A DNA stretch of 64,000 bases from Xanthobacteraceae bacterium (GCA_019745775.1 JAIESR010000050.1:1-64000); one strand, 5' to 3'; shown: positions 43,947 to 52,715, numbered from the stretch's first letter. Numbers and translations are program-made. The notes: generated by a model from the letters alone, not told the origin.

Positions 43947-44465
43947 TCAGTGATGCTTGTGCCCGCCGCCCGGGGCGGGCGACGTCGCGCCGGGCGCCTG
44001 CACGACGAATTCGATCGCGACCGTGCCGGCCTTCTCGAACACAAGCGTGCCCTTGAGCGTCTGTCCGCTGGTCAGCGGCTGCTTCAATCCCATGAACATC
44101 ACGTGCATGCCGCCCGGCTTGAGCTCGACGGTCTCGCCGGGCTTGATCTCGAGGCTCGTGACCTGGCGCATCCGCGCCACGCCGTTTTCGGTGACTGTGG
44201 TGTGCACCTCGAAACGTGACGCCGGCGCGAGCGAGCCGCCGATCAGGCGATCCGCCTCGGTCCCTTTATTGGTGATGCTCAGATAGCCTGCGCTGACCGT
44301 CGACCCCTTCGGCGTCGCACGCGTCCAGGGGCTGCCGATCTGGAGGCCGCCTGCGGAATAGCTCTCCGCCGCCGCCAGGCCGCCGGTCAGGAGAACCGCC
44401 GCACCGATCAATCCGGTGCGCAGAACGAGAGCCATGCGTGTCAGGGCCACGGGTGTCATGGCCAT
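43947..44465 (-). CDS. PCu(A)C-type periplasmic copper chaperone
   Basis: Periplasmic Cu(I) chaperone of the PCu(A)C family, which delivers copper to cytochrome oxidase Cu(A). The 172 residues start with a signal peptide (hydrophobic VLRTGLIGAAVLLTGGLAAA). The mature domain has the family motif: FEVHTTVTENGVARMRQV, then LKPGGMHVMFMGLKQ (His and Met ligands H...M...H-x-M). It ends in GGGHKHH, a His-rich tail that may add a metal site. The start may be 44465, 44459 or 44435; none has a clear ribosome-binding site. A DedA-family gene lies 34 nt upstream on the same strand. Confidence 0.88.
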   Translation of the reverse strand: MAMTPVALTRMALVLRTGLIGAAVLLTGGLAAAESYSAGGLQIGSPWTRATPKGSTVSAGYLSITNKGTEADRLIGGSLAPASRFEVHTTVTENGVARMRQVTSLEIKPGETVELKPGGMHVMFMGLKQPLTSGQTLKGTLVFEKAGTVAIEFVVQAPGATSPAPGGGHKHH

Positions 44466-44499
44466 CTATCTAGGAAACGCGAGCGGGAGCGTAAAGAAG

Positions 44500-45222
44500 C
44501 TATTGCAGCCGCGGGCGCCGCGCCGCGCGGGGCGACGCCGCCTGCCGCACGAACTCGGACATCTGCACCGTGCGCGTACGGTAGCGCGCGGCCATCGCAG
44601 GCCGCGTGCGCCAGCGCGGGTGCACAGCGATCGGCTCGGACGCCTTCGCCGATTCGCGGAATGTGAAGACGCGATAGCGCATGAAGGCGAGCGCCACGAT
44701 CAATCCAAGCAGGAACGGCCAAGTCCACAGGCCAACGCGATCGTCGAGCGCATCCCCGAAAACCACGACCAGATAGAGCATGAGCGGCAAATAAAGCGCC
44801 GACGAGAACAGGCTGGCGAGGGCAACGCGAGTCCACGGCACCCGCGTCCAGCCGCAGGCGATCATGATGACGAACACCGCGCCGGGTACCACGCGCCCGA
44901 GCGCCGCCAAGCCGAACAGGTTGCGCTGCAAAGTCCCGCCAAAATTGGCGACCTTCTGGTTGACGGCGATGCGGCTCAGCCAGGGCATGCGGCGGGCACC
45001 CAGCCCGATGCCGTACAGCGCAAGATCGCTCGCCACCATGCCGAAATAGATCGCGGCGACCACGATGCCGACCGGCATCATTTGGTTCACGACCAGATAT
45101 CCGCCGAGGAGAATCGCGATGTCCTCGTGCGCCGCCGGCAGCACCAGCAACGAGAGGAGCTTCGCCAACAACGAGTAGTCGATGTCGGCGACGTAGAACA
45201 ACTCAAGTAGACGGTGGCTCAC
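44500..45222 (-). CDS. DedA/SNARE-associated (VTT domain) membrane protein
   Basis: Integral membrane protein of the DedA family, 240 residues, with about five hydrophobic segments. The N-terminal half-helix HEDIAILLGGYLVVNQMMP contains the acidic E-D of the re-entrant loop. GLGARRMPW and AALGRVVPGAVFVIMIACGW are the typical motif (G-R-x-x-P-G). Family members scramble or transport phospholipids or undecaprenyl phosphate. I chose the GTG at 45222, with GAGG eight bases upstream, over the more distal GTG at 45270. It probably shares a transcript with the copper chaperone gene; no functional link is known. Confidence 0.83.
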   Translation of the reverse strand: MSHRLLELFYVADIDYSLLAKLLSLLVLPAAHEDIAILLGGYLVVNQMMPVGIVVAAIYFGMVASDLALYGIGLGARRMPWLSRIAVNQKVANFGGTLQRNLFGLAALGRVVPGAVFVIMIACGWTRVPWTRVALASLFSSALYLPLMLYLVVVFGDALDDRVGLWTWPFLLGLIVALAFMRYRVFTFRESAKASEPIAVHPRWRTRPAMAARYRTRTVQMSEFVRQAASPRAARRPRLQ

Positions 45223-45640
45223 GCGCCGACCTCGGTTCAACGTTTCCCCGCACCGGCGACTTGGACGCACCGGGCATTTGATGGGTGGCCTTCAACTGGC
45301 CAACTTGTTTCCGCCGAAGGGCGGCTTGTGCCGTTCTAATGAAGCAAGACCAGGAACCTGGACGGCGAACTAGTACCCCGGAAAATACTTCATAACGGAT
45401 TTTGACCTATTCCAGCCCCCCCGACAAGAATGTTGTGCGTACATCTAGGGGGTTTTGGTTAGTTCCGGTTTGGACTGCGCCATCTACAATCGTATTGATC
45501 GGCGTTCCACAATCTGAGATTGTAAATCCCAGACACGCACATCGTGCTAAGCTGCTCACATGGCCGTGCTAACGGCACATAGCCGTGTTTACGTCAGGCG
45601 GGCCGCGCCGGTCCGGATACGTCCAATGCCCGATCGATCA
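45223..45640. other. Divergent intergenic region with palindrome
   Basis: A 418-nt region between the DedA gene (minus) and a small membrane-protein gene (plus). It is relatively AT-rich between 45370 and 45530. It includes a CCCCCC tract near 45417 and a perfect palindrome at 45509-45523. Open frames to 45560 could extend the downstream gene, but are not convincing. No RNA gene was recognised. Confidence 0.35.
45509..45523. promoter_or_regulatory. ACAATCT-G-AGATTGT palindrome
   Basis: Perfect 7-bp inverted repeat with a one-base centre, in the AT-rich part of the divergent region. The spacing and AT-rich arms fit a dimeric helix-turn-helix regulator site (MarR/GntR/ArsR size). A partly similar ACAAT...ATTGA stands at 45486-45498. 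The regulator is unknown. Confidence 0.4.
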
Positions 45641-45961
45641 ATGCCATCGAAGGAGAGCGGTCAGATTGTCCGCTTCCGGCCGCGCGACGCTTCGCGCAGC
45701 GGTTGGCGCTGGCCGGTGCAGCGTACGCGACCGAACGAGACGCCGGTCGCCGATCTTTCGAAGTACGAAAACAGCAAGGGCGAGGACGACTATCGTCACA
45801 GGATGACGATGAACGCCCTCGCCCTGGTGGCTACGACCATACTGGTGGTTGTCGGCATCTGGCTGTCCGTCAGCATCGCAGACATGGTCAAGAAACAAGA
45901 TTGCTATCTGCAAGGCGGACGCAACTGCAATCAACTCCACATACCGCAGACCGAACGTTAG
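45641..45961 (+). CDS. Small single-pass membrane protein, hypothetical
   Basis: About 106 residues. A basic N-terminus (SGQIVRFRPRD), a Pro/Arg-rich linker, then the segment DLSKYENSKGEDDYRHRMTMN and one TM helix (LALVATTILVVVGIWLSVSI), followed by a short tail with two cysteines (KKQDCYLQGGRNCNQLHI). The pattern of basic head, DDYRHRM, TM and C-x(7)-C tail recurs in small proteins of Bradyrhizobium-like genomes, as far as I recall, without known function. The start is uncertain: ATG 45641, 45626 or 45560 are possible. AAGGAG lies inside the frame at 45650, without a standard start codon after it. Confidence 0.6.
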   Translation: MPSKESGQIVRFRPRDASRSGWRWPVQRTRPNETPVADLSKYENSKGEDDYRHRMTMNALALVATTILVVVGIWLSVSIADMVKKQDCYLQGGRNCNQLHIPQTER

Positions 45962-45987
45962 TTCGTCTGGCGGCCACTCTGCTTGTG

Positions 45988-46350
45988 CTAAAGACGCTCG
46001 AGCGTGACCGGCGCGAGGCCGTAGCCCATGCCGATCGCACTGGCGCCAGCCATCGTGAGATCGATAACCCGCCCGCGAATGAACGGTCCCCGATCGGTGA
46101 TGGTCACAACGACCGACCGACCATTACGCCTGTTGGTGACACGCACCTTGGTGCCGAACGGCAGCGAACGATGCGCCGCAGTGAGCGCCCCATCGTTGAG
46201 ACGCTTGCCGCTGGCTGTCTTGGTCCCGTGCTTGGTGGAATAGACGGACGCGATCCCCGATTGAGTCTGTGCTTCAGATTGAGTGATCCCGATCGTCCCC
46301 GAGAGAAGCGCCGTCGCGAATGTGACGGCAAGGAAGTTGCATTTCACCAT
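45988..46350 (-). CDS. rlpA: RlpA-family septal ring lytic transglycosylase-like protein
   Basis: Exported double-psi beta-barrel protein, 120 residues, with signal peptide (LAVTFATALLSGTIG, to about residue 28). The barrel shows GIASVYSTKHGTKTASGKRL, DGALTAAHRSLPFGTKVRVT and the conserved VVTITDRGPFIRGRVIDLTMAGA. RlpA binds and cleaves denuded glycan strands at septa in Pseudomonas; this short version lacks a SPOR domain, so localisation may differ. AAGGAGTCGG precedes the ATG. It is divergent from phnD with 318 nt between. Confidence 0.87.
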   Translation of the reverse strand: MVKCNFLAVTFATALLSGTIGITQSEAQTQSGIASVYSTKHGTKTASGKRLNDGALTAAHRSLPFGTKVRVTNRRNGRSVVVTITDRGPFIRGRVIDLTMAGASAIGMGYGLAPVTLERL

Positions 46351-46668
46351 CCGACTCCTTGTTTTTCATAACACGCTGCTTTTCTTTCGTTGGCGGCCCT
46401 GAGGGCCGTGCGCGCCATTGCTAGCCCAATGGGGCCACGATGGGGCAGCAATGCTGTCATTTTGAGTTAATGTGGTGGCTTGACGTTCATGATTGTCGAA
46501 CCCGTCGCCATTTGCCGTCGAAAACGCGGTGAATCCGACCTGGTTCCAAAGTCGAACAACGTGCTGAGACACATGAGACAATTGCGACAGCGCCGCGGGT
46601 TGCCCGCTACCGCATCGCCGCGTATCGTAAACACGCGAGCGTGCGTTCGCGCGGCAGGGAGGACCATC
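46351..46668. other. Divergent region rlpA/phnD
   Basis: A 318-nt region with the promoters of rlpA (minus) and phnD (plus). GGCCCTGAGGGCC near 46401 is a short GC palindrome. TTGACG near 46482 could be a -35 element. The frame open from 46480 lacks a signal-like start and is not used. GGGAGG at 46658 serves the phnD ATG. No RNA gene or Pho-box could be recognised by eye. Confidence 0.35.
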
Positions 46669-47712
46669 ATGAAAGTCGGGATGCGCTTGTTGTTGTGCGC
46701 GAGTGTTGCCGCGCTGGTGAGCGCTGCGGACCCTTACGCCGCGCCCGCGAACGCACAGGACTGCAAGAATCGCGGCCAGCTCGACACGCTCTACTGCGAC
46801 GACAACAACGATCTCGTCGCCGACGTTCCGACCGATCCGCGCAAGTGGAAAGATCCCGCGACCCTGGTGTTCGCGTACACGCCGGTCGAGGATCCGGCCG
46901 TCTATCTCAACGTGTTCAGGCCCTTTACCGATCATCTTTCAAAATGCACCGGCAAGCGCGTCGTCTACTATCCGGTGCAGTCGAACTCCGCGCAGATCGA
47001 AGCGATGCGCTCCGGCCGGCTGCACATCGCCGGCTTCTCGACCGGGCCGACCGGCTTCGCGGTGAATCTCGCAGGCGCGGTTCCGTTCGCGATCAAGGGC
47101 ACCGAGAAACAGCTTCAGGGCTACAACCTTGTCGCGGTGGTGCGTGCATCAAGCCCGTTCCAGAAGCTTCCCGATCTCAAGGGCAAGCGGGTCGCGCACA
47201 CATCGCCGTCGTCGAACTCCGGCAACCTCGCGCCGCGCGTGCTGTTTCCGCCGGAAGGGCTCACGCCCGACGTCGATTATCGGCCGCTGATGTCCGGCGG
47301 CCACGACAAGTCGGCGCTCGGCGTCGCGTCAGGCGACTACGACATGGCCCCGGTCGCATCCGACGTCTACAACCGGATGGTCGCGCGCGGCACGGTGCGG
47401 GGCGCGGACATGCGCATCATCTACACGAGCCCGCTGTTCCCGACCTCGTCGTTCACCTATGCGCACGACCTCAAGCCCGAGCTCGCAGCCAAGATCAAGG
47501 AATGTTTCTTCAGCTTCCGGTTCACCCCGGAAATGGTGAAGGAGTTCGACGGTAACGATCGCTTCTTCCCCATCAACTATATGGAACACTGGAAAGTCGT
47601 GCGGGACATCGCGGAAAAAACCGGCACGCCCTTCAACAAGGCGGCGTATGATGCGGAGGCCAAGCGCGAGGCCGAGGCCCGCGCCAAGGCCAAGCAGGCG
47701 CCCAAGCAGTAG
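46669..47712 (+). CDS. phnD: Phosphonate/phosphite ABC transporter binding protein PhnD
   Basis: Periplasmic binding protein of a phosphonate-type ABC importer, 347 residues, with signal peptide (MRLLLCASVAALVSA, to about residue 29). The PhnD pattern is clear: LVFAYTPVEDPAVYLNVFRP, YPVQSNSAQIEAMRSGRLHI, AHTSPSSNSGNLAPRVLF and GVASGDYDMAPVASDVYNRM, which build the oxyanion pocket. The ligand could be phosphonate, phosphite or phosphate ester. The C-terminus ends in a charged Lys/Ala/Glu tail. Followed by phnC (43 nt) and two permease genes, so this is a complete importer. Confidence 0.9.
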   Translation: MKVGMRLLLCASVAALVSAADPYAAPANAQDCKNRGQLDTLYCDDNNDLVADVPTDPRKWKDPATLVFAYTPVEDPAVYLNVFRPFTDHLSKCTGKRVVYYPVQSNSAQIEAMRSGRLHIAGFSTGPTGFAVNLAGAVPFAIKGTEKQLQGYNLVAVVRASSPFQKLPDLKGKRVAHTSPSSNSGNLAPRVLFPPEGLTPDVDYRPLMSGGHDKSALGVASGDYDMAPVASDVYNRMVARGTVRGADMRIIYTSPLFPTSSFTYAHDLKPELAAKIKECFFSFRFTPEMVKEFDGNDRFFPINYMEHWKVVRDIAEKTGTPFNKAAYDAEAKREAEARAKAKQAPKQ

Positions 47713-47755
47713 CCCACGCAGCAGTAGTCCACGCTAGTCTGCCAGCACGTGCCCC

Positions 47756-48565
47756 ATGAGTGTATCGGCCACGGCCACCCAGCCGCCCGCGCCCGGCGCC
47801 CGCAAGCGCGAGCGGTCGCTGGTCATCAACAAGCTGCGCAAGGAGTACCGCGCCGGTCAGCCGGTGCTTCGCGACGTCTCGCTTGAGATCGCCAATCTCG
47901 GGCTTACCGCGATCATCGGCCCCTCGGGCACCGGCAAGTCGACACTGATCCGCTGCATCAATCGCCTGGTCGAGCCGACCGCGGGCGAGATCCTGTTTCG
48001 CGGGCAGGACATCGTCCGGCTCAGCGGACCGGAGCTGCGCGCGATGCGGCGCCACATCGGCATGATCTTCCAGGAATACAACCTGGTCGAACGGCTTTCC
48101 GTCATTGAAAACGTCCTGTGCGGCCGGCTCGGCTACGTTCCGGTCTGGCGTGCGTGGCTGCGCAGATTCCCGCCCGCCGATGTCGAGCGCGCGTTCCAGC
48201 TGCTCGACGCGGTCGGCCTCGCCGATTTCGCCAACCAGCGCGCCGACCAGCTGTCGGGCGGCCAGCGCCAGCGCGTCGGTATCGCACGCGCGCTGATGCA
48301 GGAACCCGACCTCGTGCTTGCCGACGAGCCGACCTCCTCGCTCGATCCCAAGACCTCGGTCGAGATCATGGAGCTGATCGCCAGGCGCGCCGCCGAGCGC
48401 AACATTCCCGCGATCGTCAACATGCACAATGTCGAGCTCGCCCGCCGCTTCGCCGAACGCATCGTGGGCATGTCGAAAGGTTCGATCGTGTTCGACGGAC
48501 CGCCGGATGCGCTGAAGGATACCCATCTCATCGAAATCTACGGCGGCGAAGGGTGGCTCGAATGA
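47756..48565 (+). CDS. phnC: Phosphonate ABC transporter ATPase PhnC
   Basis: ATP-hydrolysing subunit of the phosphonate-type importer, 269 residues. Walker A is [14 protein letters not shown] (about 59-72), the ABC signature [15 protein letters not shown], Walker [16 protein letters not shown], and the switch His is in [10 protein letters not shown]. PhnC-like features include [21 protein letters not shown]. The stop overlaps the start of the first permease gene by four bases (ATGA), so the subunits are translationally coupled. It probably works with the two permeases encoded downstream. Confidence 0.93.
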   Translation: MSVSATATQPPAPGARKRERSLVINKLRKEYRAGQPVLRDVSLEIANLGLTAIIGPSGTGKSTLIRCINRLVEPTAGEILFRGQDIVRLSGPELRAMRRHIGMIFQEYNLVERLSVIENVLCGRLGYVPVWRAWLRRFPPADVERAFQLLDAVGLADFANQRADQLSGGQRQRVGIARALMQEPDLVLADEPTSSLDPKTSVEIMELIARRAAERNIPAIVNMHNVELARRFAERIVGMSKGSIVFDGPPDALKDTHLIEIYGGEGWLE

Positions 48566-49359
48566 GCGATGCGGCGCTGTCCAGACCGCGCGTCGCCTTC
48601 CCGCCCAACTGGCCGGCGCGCATCGGCTTTATCGTGCTGATCGCCTACGTCGCCTATGCCAGCACCATTCTCGATTTCACCTGGGACCGTTTCATGCGCG
48701 GTCTCGGCCAGGGCGCGAATCTGCTCGCGCGCATGTTCCCGCCCGACTTTGCCGCCGACAAGATGGCGCTGCTCTATGTCGGCATGACCGAAAGCCTGCA
48801 GATCGCGATCATCGCCACCGTGGTCGGTGTGCTGCTCTCGCTCCCGCTTGGACTGGCGGCGGCGCGCAATCTCGCGCCGCGGCCGCTGGCATGGGCGGCG
48901 CGCGCGCTGATCGCGCTGTTCCGCAGCCTGCATCCGGTCATCGTCGCGATCCTGTTCGTCAAATCGGTCGGCTTCGGCGCGCTCGCCGGCATTCTTGCCC
49001 TCATTGTCGCCTCGCTCGGCTTTCTCTCGAAGCTGGTGGCTGAGTCGGTCGAAGAGATGTCGATGAAGCCGGTGGAAGCGGTGCGCGCCACCGGCTCGCC
49101 GTTCCTGTCGGTGGTCATCATGAGCGTAATCCCGCAGGTGATCGCGCGCTTCATCGGGTTCTCCGCCTACCAGCTCGATTCCAACCTGCGCAATTCGGCG
49201 CTGGTCGGCATCGTCGGCGGCGGCGGCATCGGCTCGACCCTGCTGACCGCGTTCCAGCGCTTCGATTACGACTTCGTGCTCACCATCGTGCTGGCGATCA
49301 TTGCCATCGTGATGGTCGGCGAGGTCCTGTCGGGCTGGATGCGCAGGATGTTCCAATGA
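48562..49359 (+). CDS. phnE: Phosphonate ABC transporter permease PhnE (first copy)
   Basis: Integral membrane permease, 265 residues, with about five to six hydrophobic segments. The cytoplasmic EAA-type loop that docks onto PhnC is visible as [36 protein letters not shown] is a typical PhnE N-terminal loop, and [19 protein letters not shown] lies near the C-terminus. The start at 48562 overlaps phnC by 4 nt; the end overlaps the second permease gene by 4 nt. The two-permease layout suggests a heterodimeric channel. Confidence 0.92.
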   Translation: MSDAALSRPRVAFPPNWPARIGFIVLIAYVAYASTILDFTWDRFMRGLGQGANLLARMFPPDFAADKMALLYVGMTESLQIAIIATVVGVLLSLPLGLAAARNLAPRPLAWAARALIALFRSLHPVIVAILFVKSVGFGALAGILALIVASLGFLSKLVAESVEEMSMKPVEAVRATGSPFLSVVIMSVIPQVIARFIGFSAYQLDSNLRNSALVGIVGGGGIGSTLLTAFQRFDYDFVLTIVLAIIAIVMVGEVLSGWMRRMFQ

Positions 49360-50171
49360 CCACCGCCGACGTCTCCGCCGGACGGCCGCGGCAGTGGCAG
49401 CGCTTCTCGCTGCCGGAGCGCATCATGCGCTCGGCATTCTATTTCGTGGTCGTCCTCGCGGTGATCTGGTCGCTGCGGACCATCGAGATCATTCCGGAAT
49501 TCCTCTACGACGCGCCGCAGCAGACCGTCGACCTGTTCGTGCGGATGTGGCCGATCGACTGGGGCTGGTATCCGAAGGTCGTGCACGCGGCGTTGCTGGA
49601 AACCCTGCACACGGCGACGCTCGGCACCATCCTCGCGGTGGCGCTGGCGGCGCCGGTCGCGCTGATGGTGGCCCGCAACATCACGCGCTCGATCATCCTC
49701 AACAGCGTCGGCCGCTTCATCCTGGTCGCCACCCGCTCGGTGCACGCCATGGTCTGGGCGCTGTTCTTCGTCGCGCTGTTCGGCCCCGGCGCGCTCGCCG
49801 GCATGCTCGCGATCGCGGTGCATTCGATCGGCTTCACCGGCAAGTTCCTGGCCGAGGCGATCGAGGAAGCGAAGCCCGGACCGATCGAGGCGCTCACCGC
49901 CGCCGGCGCCTCGCCCCTCGCCATCCTGATCAAGGGCTACTGGCCGCAGGTGAAGCCCGCCTTCCTCGCCATCGCGACGTTCCGCTGGGACATCAATGTG
50001 CGCGAGTCCGCCGTGCTCGGCCTCGTCGGCGGCGGCGGGCTGGGCATGGCGCTCGATACCGCGCTCAACAATCTCTACTGGGACCAGGTCGGCCTGGTCC
50101 TGGTGGTGATCTTCGGCATCGTGATCGTCGCCGAGATCGCAACTGCCTGGATCAGGAGCCGCATCATCTGA
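49356..50171 (+). CDS. phnE: Phosphonate ABC transporter permease PhnE (second copy)
   Basis: Second permease of the importer, 271 residues, similar to the first in its EAA-type region (AEAIEEAKPGPIEALTAAGASP) and in VLGLVGGGGLGMALDTALN. About six hydrophobic segments. It starts inside the previous stop (ATGA). No phnF-P or phnX/phnW genes follow; the next gene, on the opposite strand, is an HbpS-like secreted protein 9 nt away. The ligand is thus not settled, and phosphite or phosphonate use elsewhere in the genome is possible. Confidence 0.92.
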   Translation: MTTADVSAGRPRQWQRFSLPERIMRSAFYFVVVLAVIWSLRTIEIIPEFLYDAPQQTVDLFVRMWPIDWGWYPKVVHAALLETLHTATLGTILAVALAAPVALMVARNITRSIILNSVGRFILVATRSVHAMVWALFFVALFGPGALAGMLAIAVHSIGFTGKFLAEAIEEAKPGPIEALTAAGASPLAILIKGYWPQVKPAFLAIATFRWDINVRESAVLGLVGGGGLGMALDTALNNLYWDQVGLVLVVIFGIVIVAEIATAWIRSRII

Positions 50172-50180
50172 CGGCGCTCG

Positions 50181-50675
50181 TCACTTGAGCTGGTCCCTGA
50201 CCTTCTCGATGCCCGCCCTGGTGCAGGCTTCTTCCTTCTCCTGGCCGCCGGGCGCGCCGCTCAAGCCGATGCCGCCGATGGTCTCGTCGCCGGCCATGAT
50301 CGGCATGCCGCCGCCGAGCGGAATGACGTCGGCGAGCATGCGTTGTCCCGCGTTGGTGGTTTCGGTCCGCTTGGCCCAGGCCGCCGACGGCATCCGGAAC
50401 GTGCGCGCGGTGTAGGCCTTGCGGCGCGCGAGCTCGAGATTGTGCGACGAGCCGGCGTCGCCTTGCAGCAGCACCTTGATCCGGCCGGCGCGATCGACGA
50501 CCGCAATCGACGCGATGGCGCCGCATTCGGCCGACGCCGTGGTCGCGATGGTCAATGCCATCGCGAGCGACACGTCGCGCTGCATCAGCACCTGCGCGTC
50601 GGAACTTGTGGGAAACATGCAGGCTGCGGCGAGCGCGCCGCAAATGGCAATGCCAAGACCTGGCCGGATCTTCAT
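50181..50675 (-). CDS. Secreted GlcG/HbpS-like (DUF336) protein
   Basis: Exported 164-residue protein with the GlcG/HbpS fold. The signal peptide spans the first 27 residues (LGIAICGALAAACMF). Motifs: IASIAVVDRAGRIKVLLQGD, ELARRKAYTARTFRM, VIPLGGGMPIMAGDETIGGIGLSGAPGGQEKEE. It is a paralogue of the protein at 38866-39393, sharing GxGxSGAPGGQ and the exported setting. I start at 50675, since the first 24 codons of the longer frame do not look like a leader. It is convergent with the second phnE and divergent from the desaturase gene. Haem or small-ligand binding is possible. Confidence 0.82.
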   Translation of the reverse strand: MKIRPGLGIAICGALAAACMFPTSSDAQVLMQRDVSLAMALTIATTASAECGAIASIAVVDRAGRIKVLLQGDAGSSHNLELARRKAYTARTFRMPSAAWAKRTETTNAGQRMLADVIPLGGGMPIMAGDETIGGIGLSGAPGGQEKEEACTRAGIEKVRDQLK

Positions 50676-50784
50676 AATCAGACCTCCCCAAAACCGCGAC
50701 ACTTGCCGGTCGCATGATGTTTCGCGTTGACATGATCGTCCTGCCATAAAATATTACCCAAGAGCCTCCGGGGTCGGTATCATT

Positions 50785-51774
50785 ATGACAGTCCAGCACG
50801 TAGAGGCCGGCGCCACGCGGCCGGCCGCGCCGCTGCCGTACCCCGGCGGCGTGCTGCCCCTGCAGATCGAGTGGACCTACGCGATACCGGTGATCTTCTA
50901 TCACCTGGTGGCGCTGCTTGCTTTGCTGCCCTGGTTCTTCAGCTGGACCGGCGTGTTCCTCGCCGTCGCCGGGCTGTACGTGTTCGGCACGCTCGGCATC
51001 AATCTTTGCTACCACCGTCTGCTCGCGCACCGCGGGCTGGTGGTTCCGACGTGGCTCGAGCACAGCTTCGCGATCCTCGCCGTCTGCAGCTTCCAGGACA
51101 CCCCGGCGCGCTGGGTGGCGGTGCATCGTCGGCATCATCAGCATGCGGACGATCGCGAGGATCCGCACTCGCCGCTGGTCAGCCTGTTCTGGAGTCACAT
51201 GGGATGGCTGCTGGTCGAAAATCGCGACCTGACGCGGCTCAAGATATTCGACCGCTACGCCAGAGATGTCCTGCAGGATCGTTTCTACAAGCGGCTGGAG
51301 CGCAACAACTGGCTGCTCGTGGTATTCGCGTCGTGGATCCTGTTCTTTGCCGCCGGATTTGCCGCATCGCTCGCGCTGGGTGAAACCGTCGCGGCCTCGG
51401 TTCAATTCGGCCTGAGCCTGCTGATCTGGGGCGTTTTCGTCCGTACGGTCGCGGTATGGCACATCACCTGGTCGGTGAATTCGTTCGCGCACCGCTTCGG
51501 CTACCGCAACTACGAGACCGATGAGGACAGCCGCAACAACATCCTGGTCGGGCTCATCAGCAATGGCGAAGGCTGGCACAACAACCACCACGCCGCACCG
51601 CGATCGGCGCGCCACGGGCATCGTCGCTGGGAATTGGACATCACTTACCTCACCATCCGCATGCTGGCGGCGCTCGGGCTGGCGAAACGGGTGATCGTGA
51701 CGATACCGGCAGCGGCCGCGCCGGCGCGCCAGCCGTTGACCACGCGCGGGGGGCAGGACTGCCCCACGGATTGA
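50785..51774 (+). CDS. Membrane fatty acyl desaturase (delta-9 type)
   Basis: Di-iron membrane desaturase, 329 residues, of the acyl-CoA/acyl-lipid delta-9 family. All three histidine boxes are present: HRLLAHRG, HRRHHQHAD and HNNHHA (the last in GEGWHNNHHAAPRSARHGH). There are two pairs of hydrophobic segments (about 30-75 and 180-230) around the boxes. It introduces a double bond into membrane fatty acids using O2. It lies just upstream (173 nt) of the acpXL cluster on the same strand, but a promoter region separates them, so it could act on ordinary acyl chains. Confidence 0.9.
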   Translation: MTVQHVEAGATRPAAPLPYPGGVLPLQIEWTYAIPVIFYHLVALLALLPWFFSWTGVFLAVAGLYVFGTLGINLCYHRLLAHRGLVVPTWLEHSFAILAVCSFQDTPARWVAVHRRHHQHADDREDPHSPLVSLFWSHMGWLLVENRDLTRLKIFDRYARDVLQDRFYKRLERNNWLLVVFASWILFFAAGFAASLALGETVAASVQFGLSLLIWGVFVRTVAVWHITWSVNSFAHRFGYRNYETDEDSRNNILVGLISNGEGWHNNHHAAPRSARHGHRRWELDITYLTIRMLAALGLAKRVIVTIPAAAAPARQPLTTRGGQDCPTD

Positions 51775-51947
51775 ATGCAAGGGGCTAGGCCAGCGCTGCC
51801 GCCACGTTACCGGCTGCGGCATTGAACTCGCAGCCCCTGTTCGGTATACGGGGCGACCGCTGGGGAGGACGGGCGACGGGCGGCCCATCCTGCGCATGCG
51901 CTCCATCTGGCGACGCCGGAAACGCCTTACAGAACATGGACTTATAG
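51775..51947. promoter_or_regulatory. Region upstream of acpXL
   Basis: A 173-nt stretch between the desaturase and acpXL genes. CAAGGGGCT near 51779 with AGCCCCTG near 51832 could form a weak long-range stem after the desaturase gene. TTATAG just before the acpXL ATG is AT-rich, and no strong ribosome-binding site is visible. A promoter for the six-gene acpXL-lpxXL unit is expected here from the layout. Confidence 0.35.
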
Positions 51948-52229
51948 ATGTCAGCAACGTTCGATACGGTCGCCAATATCATTTCGGAGACGTGCGACAT
52001 CCCCCGCGACAAGATCAAGCCCGAGAGTCACGCGATCAATGACCTCGGGATCGACAGTCTCGACTTCCTCGACATCGCGTTCGCGATCGACAAGACGTTC
52101 GGCATCAAGATGCCGCTCGAGCAGTGGACGCAGGAGGTCAACGAAGGCCGTGCGACGACCGAGCAGTATTTCGTGCTGCAGAATCTGAGCCAGCGCATCG
52201 ACGAGCTCGTCGCTGCCAAGAAGGCGTAA
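51948..52229 (+). CDS. acpXL: Specialised acyl carrier protein AcpXL
   Basis: Acyl carrier protein of 93 residues that carries the growing very-long-chain (27-hydroxyoctacosanoate-type) acyl group for lipid A in Rhizobiales. The phosphopantetheine site is in [11 protein letters not shown] (Ser in DSL). The rest matches AcpXL rather than housekeeping AcpP: an N-terminal [14 protein letters not shown], then [20 protein letters not shown] and EQYFVLQNL. The following five genes are the usual AcpXL partners in the usual order, which makes the assignment secure. Used by LpxXL encoded at the end of the cluster. Confidence 0.95.
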   Translation: MSATFDTVANIISETCDIPRDKIKPESHAINDLGIDSLDFLDIAFAIDKTFGIKMPLEQWTQEVNEGRATTEQYFVLQNLSQRIDELVAAKKA

Positions 52230-52241
52230 GCTGCTATTCCA

Positions 52242-52715
52242 ATGCAGCTCGAGTATTTCAGGCTCATCGATCGCATCGTCACATTGGACACCGCCGCCCG
52301 CACTATCCAGTGCGAGGCCGATGTGCCGACGCAATCCACAATCTTCGACGGACATTTTCCCGGCATGCCGCTGATGCCGGGCGTCCTGCTGATGGAAACG
52401 ATGGCGCAGGCCTCGGGCTGGCTGATCCTCGGCCTGACCAACTTCGCGGGCATGCCGCTCCTGGCCGCCTTCAAGGAGGCCAAGCTGCGCTCGTTCATAG
52501 CGCCCGGCACCGCGCTGATCGTCAACGCGTCCATCCATCACCAGGGTTCCGGCTTCGCGGTCACGCATGCGGAGATCAGGCGCGGCGAGCGCCTGGTCTG
52601 CAATGCAGAGATCACGTTCCGGCTGATGCCCTTCCCCAATGACGCATTCCTCACCAATCTGAAGGCGGTCGCGGCCAGCATCGGATTCCCGATCGAGGCG
52701 TCCGCCGATGGCTGA
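52242..52715 (+). CDS. 3-hydroxyacyl-ACP dehydratase FabZ-like (VLCFA cluster)
   Basis: Hot-dog-fold dehydratase, 157 residues, predicted to dehydrate 3-hydroxyacyl-AcpXL during very-long-chain elongation. The FabZ active-site helix is seen as DGHFPGMPLMPGVLLMETMA (His, then Glu about 14 residues later), followed by QASG. The C-terminal half (GERLVCNAEITFRLMPFPN) is the expected beta-sheet. ATG 52242, 12 nt after acpXL. Its end overlaps the next ketosynthase gene by 8 nt, so translation is coupled. Commonly called fabZXL in rhizobia. Confidence 0.9.
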   Translation: MQLEYFRLIDRIVTLDTAARTIQCEADVPTQSTIFDGHFPGMPLMPGVLLMETMAQASGWLILGLTNFAGMPLLAAFKEAKLRSFIAPGTALIVNASIHHQGSGFAVTHAEIRRGERLVCNAEITFRLMPFPNDAFLTNLKAVAASIGFPIEASADG

